Source of the DNA: Nitrospirota bacterium
Lineage (GTDB): Bacteria > Nitrospirota > Nitrospiria > Nitrospirales > Nitrospiraceae
Direction of reading: 5' to 3'
NCBI GenBank assembly: GCA_016222925.1
Contig: JACRQB010000117.1
Location: 1 to 9,561, forward strand
Length of the DNA: 9,561 bases
In this document: piece after piece, positions 6,551 to 9,561 of the stretch
Numbering within the stretch: position 1 is the first letter of the stretch
How the letters are laid out: each line of letters opens with the position of its first letter
Made by a program: the position numbers and the translations under genes
Notes under the pieces: generated by a model
The model's input: the letters and a program-made list of their open reading frames with translations, nothing else
Told to the model about the DNA's origin: nothing
The model's database searches: none

Positions 6551-7440
6551 CTGGTTGGTACAAGCGCCGCTTCAATGTGACGCTTGATCCGACCAACGAA
6601 GTTCTGACCTTGATCGGTTCAAAAGAAGGGATCGGACACATTCATCTGGCCTTTGTCGATCCTGGTGATATTGTTCTGGTTCCCAGTCCCGGCTATCCGG
6701 TCTATCCCGTCGGTACTGGATTTTCAGGTGGTGTCTCGCACATCATGCCGCTGACAAAGGCAAATGGATTCCTGCCGGATCTGAATGCGATCCCAAAGGA
6801 GGTGGCCAAGAAAGCCAAACTGATGTGGTTGAATTCTCCGAATAATCCCACGTCCGTGATTATGACGAAGGACTACTTTAAGCGGGCCATCGAGTTCGCA
6901 CAGGACAATCAAATCATCATCTGCCATGACGCGGCCTACTCGGAAATCTACTACGACGGCAAGCGCCCCGCGAGTTTTATGGAAGTGGAGGGTGCGAAAG
7001 ACGTTGGCGTCGAATTTCACTCTCTCTCGAAAACGTACAATATGACCGGCTGGGCGCTGGGCAAGGTGAAGAGTCAGTTGGACTCGGGCGTATTCGAGGC
7101 CGTCCAGGAAGCGGGCATTACGGCATTGGGTCTGGACGAGTCCGTCACCGACGGCATTCGAACAATCTACCAGGAACGCCGCGATACGCTCATTCCTGGG
7201 CTCAAGCAGCTAGGATTGGAAGTAGATGCGCCACCCGCCGCCTTCTATATCTGGGTGACGGTGCCGAAGGGCTACACCTCCGCATCCTTCACCGCCCATC
7301 TGTTGGAAAAAGCCGGGATCGTCACGACGCCGGGCAACGGCTTCGGCGCGCCGGGCGAAGGTTATATCCGCATGACGGTTTGCACGACCAAAGAGCGGCT
7401 GGCGGAAGCGGTCGAACGGATCAAGAAGATAGGTTTTTGA
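6526..7440 (+). pseudogene. dapL: LL-diaminopimelate aminotransferase, main C-terminal fragment
   Basis: These 304 residues continue the dapL product from LSFRKAIAGWYKRRFNV to the normal C-terminus at 7440. Family marks are TLIGSKEGIGH at 28-38, the NSPNNPT substrate loop at 103-109, CHDAAYSEIYYDG with D135 for the PLP pyridine nitrogen, and SLSKTYNMTGW at 166-176 with the PLP lysine K169. The end (AFYIWVTVPKGY, TTPGNGFGAPGEGYIRMTVC) looks normal. A second loss is visible: the expected GWRIGFAVG block, whose arginine holds the PLP phosphate, is replaced by GWALGKVK at 175-182 (7051 onward), an in-frame gap of about 14 residues by my recollection of the family. The local ATG at 6526 lacks a good ribosome binding site and is probably only an internal methionine. 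If both gaps are real, the enzyme should be inactive. Confidence 0.8.
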
Positions 7441-7481
7441 CCATGTCGTTCCTGAAGCCCTCTTCGCCGACTCAGCGAGGC

Positions 7482-7500
7482 CCTCGGCTTCGCCGCGAGG
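7482..7500. other. GC-rich hairpin between dapL and folK
   Basis: CCTCG at 7482-7486 is the inverse of CGAGG at 7496-7500, with a nine-base loop. It lies about 40 bases after the dapL stop. No T-run follows, so it is not called a terminator; nothing else recognisable lies in 7441-7571 apart from the TTCACGA repeat. Confidence 0.25.
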
Positions 7501-7541
7501 CGAGCGAGCGTCGTTCACCGAAGGCTCCTTTGTCTTGACGA

Positions 7542-7563
7542 TTCACGAATAACGCTTCACGAG
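7542..7563 (+). repeat. Direct repeat TTCACGA x2 before folK
   Basis: TTCACGA occurs at 7542-7548 and 7557-7563, nine to thirty bases before the folK start. Short strings of this kind (ATTCACGA, TTCACGAGATACG) recur between genes in Nitrospira as I remember them. The role is unknown. Confidence 0.35.
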
Positions 7564-7571
7564 ATACGCGC

Positions 7572-8126
7572 ATGAAAGAGACGGTCTTCATCGGATTCGG
7601 ATCGAACGTCGGCGATCGAGTGGATTGGTGCGATCGAGCGGTGACGTTGCTCAGCCTCCTCCCACATTCTCGCCTGCAGGGCGTCTCGTTGCTGTATGAA
7701 ACGGAACCGGTACGCGACCGGATCGATCCCGGAGAGGGATGGTTTTTCAATGGGGTGGTGCAGCTTGAAACAAATATTGCTCCACGCAGCCTCCTCACGA
7801 CCCTCCAGGAAATTGAACGCGCTCTCGGGCGGGATGATGACAAACGGTCCGGTCCTCGCACGATCGACTTAGACATCCTCTTTTATGGGGAGCATGTGAT
7901 CAAGGAACCAGGGCTGACCATTCCGCATCCTCGTCTTCATCAACGCCGATTTGTCCTGATGCCGATGAATGAACTGGATCCGCTCTGGGTCCATCCGACG
8001 CTCAACCAATCGATGGCGCAACTCTTGACCGATGCCAAGGACCACTCTCAAGTGCGTCTCCTGTTTCCTCAGCCTTCCACGCGATACGGCTCACGCCCAG
8101 CGTGCAGCTCACCATCCGGCTCATGA
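7572..8126 (+). CDS. folK: 2-amino-4-hydroxy-6-hydroxymethyldihydropteridine pyrophosphokinase
   Basis: HPPK transfers pyrophosphate from ATP to 6-hydroxymethyl-7,8-dihydropterin, the step before dihydropteroate synthase in folate synthesis, in the cytosol. Visible motifs: IGFGSNVGDR at 7-16; LYETEPV at 41-47; FFNGVVQLET at 58-67; the family signature GPRTIDLDILFYG at 94-106, whose D99 and D101 bind the two magnesium ions; and IPHPRLHQRRFVLMPMNELD at 117-136. At 184 residues it is about 20 longer than the common 158-170, owing to a Ser/Pro-rich tail (PQPSTRYGSRPACSSPSGS). The core looks complete. The ATG at 7572-7574 fits the family start although its ribosome binding site is weak. The stop overlaps the panC start as ATGA at 8123-8126, so the two genes are probably translationally coupled. 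Confidence 0.93.
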   Translation: MKETVFIGFGSNVGDRVDWCDRAVTLLSLLPHSRLQGVSLLYETEPVRDRIDPGEGWFFNGVVQLETNIAPRSLLTTLQEIERALGRDDDKRSGPRTIDLDILFYGEHVIKEPGLTIPHPRLHQRRFVLMPMNELDPLWVHPTLNQSMAQLLTDAKDHSQVRLLFPQPSTRYGSRPACSSPSGS

Positions 8127-8699
8127 AGATCATTCGTTCACCACAGGCCATGACAGCCTGGAGTGAAAACCTCAGGAGACAAGGTGTGACGATTGGATTT
8201 GTCCCGACGATGGGCGCATTGCATGATGGCCATCGGGCGCTGATCCGAGAAGCGCGGTTGCGATGCGATGCGCTCGTTGTCAGTATCTTTGTGAACCCCA
8301 CGCAGTTCGGCCAACAGGAAGATTTGACCAAGTACCCACGTGCTCTTTCGCAGGATCGAGCCCTGTGCCGAAAAGAAGAGGTTGATGTCTGTTTTGAGCC
8401 GACCGTTCAGGCGATGTACCCGAACGGATTTCAAACCGTGGTCACACTTCCGACAGTCGCACGCCGGTGGGAAGGGGAGATACGTCCTCATCATTTTCCC
8501 GGTGTTGCGACCGTTGTGACGAAGCTTTTTGGAATTGTCCGTCCTCAGGTCGCGCTCTTTGGGCAGAAAGATTTCCAGCAATCGGCACTCGTCCGGCAGT
8601 TGGTAAAGGACTTGAACCTTGGTCTGGAGATTGTCGTGCATCCTACCGTGCGCGAAGCGGATGGGCTGGCGATGAGCTCACGCAATGTCTATCTGAGTC

Positions 8700-8783
8700 G
8701 TGTTGCTTGGCGCGGTGCGGATAGGATCCGTTCGGCTTATCGACAATCTTCTGGTTACCCTGCCTCGGCGGTCTTCCAAATAG
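8700..8783 (+). pseudogene. panC: Stranded C-terminal tail of PanC
   Basis: In the frame starting at GTG 8700-8702 the sequence reads VLLGAVRIGSVRLIDNLL and then VTLPRRSSK, ending at TAG 8781-8783. This is the end expected for PanC, whose last conserved motif is R-L-I-D-N. It is one base out of frame with the N-terminal part, which ends at 8698, and no start or ribosome binding site serves it. It fixes the right border of the deletion at 8699 or 8700. Confidence 0.8.
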
Positions 8784-8798
8784 AGCGAGGCGTCTTTA

Positions 8799-9028
8799 GC
8801 AGGATGCGGAAACAGTCCGCCAGCGGCGTTCCCTGCCTTGCCGAAGCACTTTGCGCAGGCAGGTCGCATCGCTTGCCTCGCAAAGTCGGCGAAGCGGGCT
8901 CAGAGGCTCAACGTACGGTCTGGGCAAACGCCTATTCACACAAGCGATAGGTGGGCGGGTGAAAAAAGTCTACGATTCGTCTCTTTGCTCGCTGCGGCCT
9001 TGCTGGACAGCCTTTTTGCGCATCCTGC
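8799..9028. repeat. ~230-bp intergenic repeat with terminal inverted repeats (MITE-like)
   Basis: The element is bounded by GCAGGATGCG (8799-8808) and its exact inverse CGCATCCTGC (9019-9028). The inverted similarity continues inward: GGAAACAGTCCGCCAGC on the left against GCTGGACAGCCTTTTT on the right. It starts 15 bases after the panC tail stop and holds no credible gene. Motifs such as GCTCAGAGGCTCAACGTACG, GGTGGGCGGGTGAAAAAAGT and GCTCGCTGCGGCCTTGCTGG resemble, from memory, a dispersed Nitrospira intergenic repeat. No transposase is encoded, so if it moves it would need one elsewhere. No clear target-site duplication is seen at the borders. Confidence 0.6.
8848..8886. repeat. Strong hairpin inside the repeat element
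   Basis: ACTTTGCG (8848-8855) and AGGCA (8857-8861) are the exact inverses of CGCAAAGT (8879-8886) and TGCCT (8874-8878). This gives a 13-bp stem with one bulged C and a 12-base loop. It looks nested within the larger element, as if a smaller palindrome had been inserted into it. Confidence 0.55.
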
Positions 9029-9104
9029 ATGGCTGTTCAGCGTTGTCCCAAACCTCGATATCTGCGACGGCGCTAGAGGTCAAAATGAGTTTTTCCGCAG
9101 CCTG
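9029..9104. repeat. Spacer with a further inverted copy of the repeat end
   Basis: TTTTTCCGCAGCCTG at 9090-9104 read on the minus strand is CAGGCTGCGGAAAAA, close to the element's left end CAGGATGCGGAAACA. It abuts the stop codon of the PilZ gene. The 60 bases between it and the main element hold no gene that I can support; they may be the remains of a second, shorter repeat copy. Confidence 0.4.
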
Positions 9105-9561
9105 TTAGGCGAGAAGATTAGGATGGAGGCTTTGGCCCACCAGCAAGCTGAGGATGACCTGGCTAAGGCGGTTCTTATCATCTGCCACCATTTCGAGAAA
9201 TCGGATGCCCATCGATTCCGGTCGCGAAGAACACACCATGGCCGTCCCAATCTTAATCGGTTCTTCATTGGAAGCCGGTTTGATGACCAGCTCGATAAAC
9301 GAGCCCTGAGGCAAGGTTGCCGTCGTCTCGAGCGTGCAACCTCCCATGGAGATATCCGTCACGCGATTGTCCATCCGCCTGGCGTTCTCTGCGAGCAGGT
9401 TGGCTCTGAACGACACTGGGAGTCGTTTGTATTGCCGGCGATCCGAGACGGAGGGCTGGGCTGGACGCTGAGCCCGATAGACACGGAAGCGCGCCGTGCA
9501 GAGTTGGCACCGGAATGAGAACATCCTGAAGCGATTCAAGATTCGCTCGACGGTTCCCTCG
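9105..9561 (-). CDS. PilZ-domain protein with N-terminal Cys motif (runs off right edge)
   Basis: PilZ domains bind cyclic di-GMP and control motility, exopolysaccharide or other surface functions. Counting from the TTG at 9537-9539, the ligand motifs are present: R-X3-R in DRRQYKRLP (R35, R39) and D-X-S-X2-G in TDISMGGCTLET (D62, S64, G67). The barrel continues to GIRFLEM near 111-117, and a helical tail ends at TAA 9105-9107. In front is FSFRCQLCTARFRVY, with a Cys-X2-Cys pair. In Nitrospira-like relatives as I remember them, a preceding CPxC pair completes a zinc-ribbon-like module. The frame stays open without a stop through EGTVERIL to the window edge, so the real start is probably outside and the annotated TTG is not needed. 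No membrane segment is visible. It is convergent with the panC side and separated from it by the repeats. Confidence 0.8.
   Translation of the reverse strand, partial: EGTVERILNRFRMFSFRCQLCTARFRVYRAQRPAQPSVSDRRQYKRLPVSFRANLLAENARRMDNRVTDISMGGCTLETTATLPQGSFIELVIKPASNEEPIKIGTAMVCSSRPESMGIRFLEMVADDKNRLSQVILSLLVGQSLHPNLLA

Larger units (their letters stand above)
8123..8950 (+). pseudogene. panC: Pantothenate synthetase, C-terminal domain lost and frameshifted
   Basis: PanC condenses pantoate and beta-alanine with ATP, by way of pantoyl-adenylate, as the last step to pantothenate. Residues 1-192 are a good N-terminal Rossmann domain: FVPTMGALHDGH at 26-37 with the HIGH-type motif, VVSIFVNPTQFGQQEDL at 52-68, YPRALSQD at 71-78, RPHHFPGVATVVTKLF at 121-136, FGQKDFQQ at 146-153, and the KMSKS-like MSSRN at 184-188. 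After NVYLS (ending 8698) the frame runs into unrelated residues and on through the downstream repeat to a stop at 8948-8950. The true C-terminal tail survives one frame over, at 8700-8783. Relatives are about 280 residues, so roughly 65-70 residues of the C-terminal lid domain seem deleted. ATG 8123, overlapping the folK stop, is preferred to GTG 8102 because MKIIRSPQAM fits the family start. As it stands it is unlikely to be active. Confidence 0.85.

Noticed and set aside
8102..8950. Intact PanC of near-normal length
   Set aside because: The length is a coincidence of reading into the repeat; residues after NVYLS do not match PanC, while the real C-terminus is found in the +1 frame.
8784..9104. 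CRISPR array or tandem repeat
   Set aside because: The repeats here are inverted ends of one element, not regularly spaced direct repeats.
8838..9518. 226-residue plus-strand frame at the right end
   Set aside because: It runs through the repeat element and antisense to the PilZ gene, whose cyclic di-GMP motifs are plain on the minus strand.

Overview
The window looks like chromosomal DNA from a Nitrospira-type bacterium (phylum Nitrospirota). This rests on recollection of gene families, not on a search. The pointers are a dapL-type lysine/peptidoglycan route, a Rhodobacter-type PmtA lipid methyltransferase, a PilZ protein with a Cys-X2-Cys motif in front, and a ~230-bp intergenic repeat bounded by GCAGGATGCG/CGCATCCTGC of a kind I associate with Nitrospira genomes. 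No tRNA, rRNA, CRISPR array, transposase or phage gene is visible.

Layout, left to right. 1-174 (-): N-terminus of a small membrane protein cut by the window edge. 444-1181 (+): PmtA-like phospholipid N-methyltransferase with an Asn-Gly-rich tail. 1205-5444 (-): a four-gene block read right to left: GH13 alpha-amylase, a dead macrodomain gene, a degenerate methyltransferase-like protein, and an unrecognised 253-aa protein. 5573-6202 (+): class I glutamine amidotransferase, divergent from the amylase. 6217-6296: two hairpins. 6332-7440 (+): dapL, broken. 7572-8126 (+): folK. 8123-8783 (+): panC, broken, overlapping folK by ATGA. 8799-9104: repeat element(s). 9105-9561 (-): PilZ protein running off the right edge.

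The biosynthetic genes on the + strand (dapL, folK, panC) would together serve lysine/peptidoglycan, folate and pantothenate/CoA synthesis. The minus block combines glucan hydrolysis with genes of unknown role. 

The most striking feature is how many genes are damaged in 9.5 kb. The macrodomain gene has a frameshift and two stop codons. The amylase is frameshifted before its C-terminal domain. dapL seems to lack two conserved blocks, one with a frameshift. The amidotransferase seems to lack about 20-25 internal residues. panC lacks most of its C-terminal domain, with a recognisable C-terminal tail surviving out of frame. Since dapL and panC are normally needed, assembly or sequencing error is a serious alternative to real gene decay, and it should be tested before anything is built on this locus. 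I found no convincing undescribed multi-gene system. The best unexplained items are the methyltransferase-like/253-aa pair, the inverted repeat upstream of dapL, and the repeat element downstream of panC.
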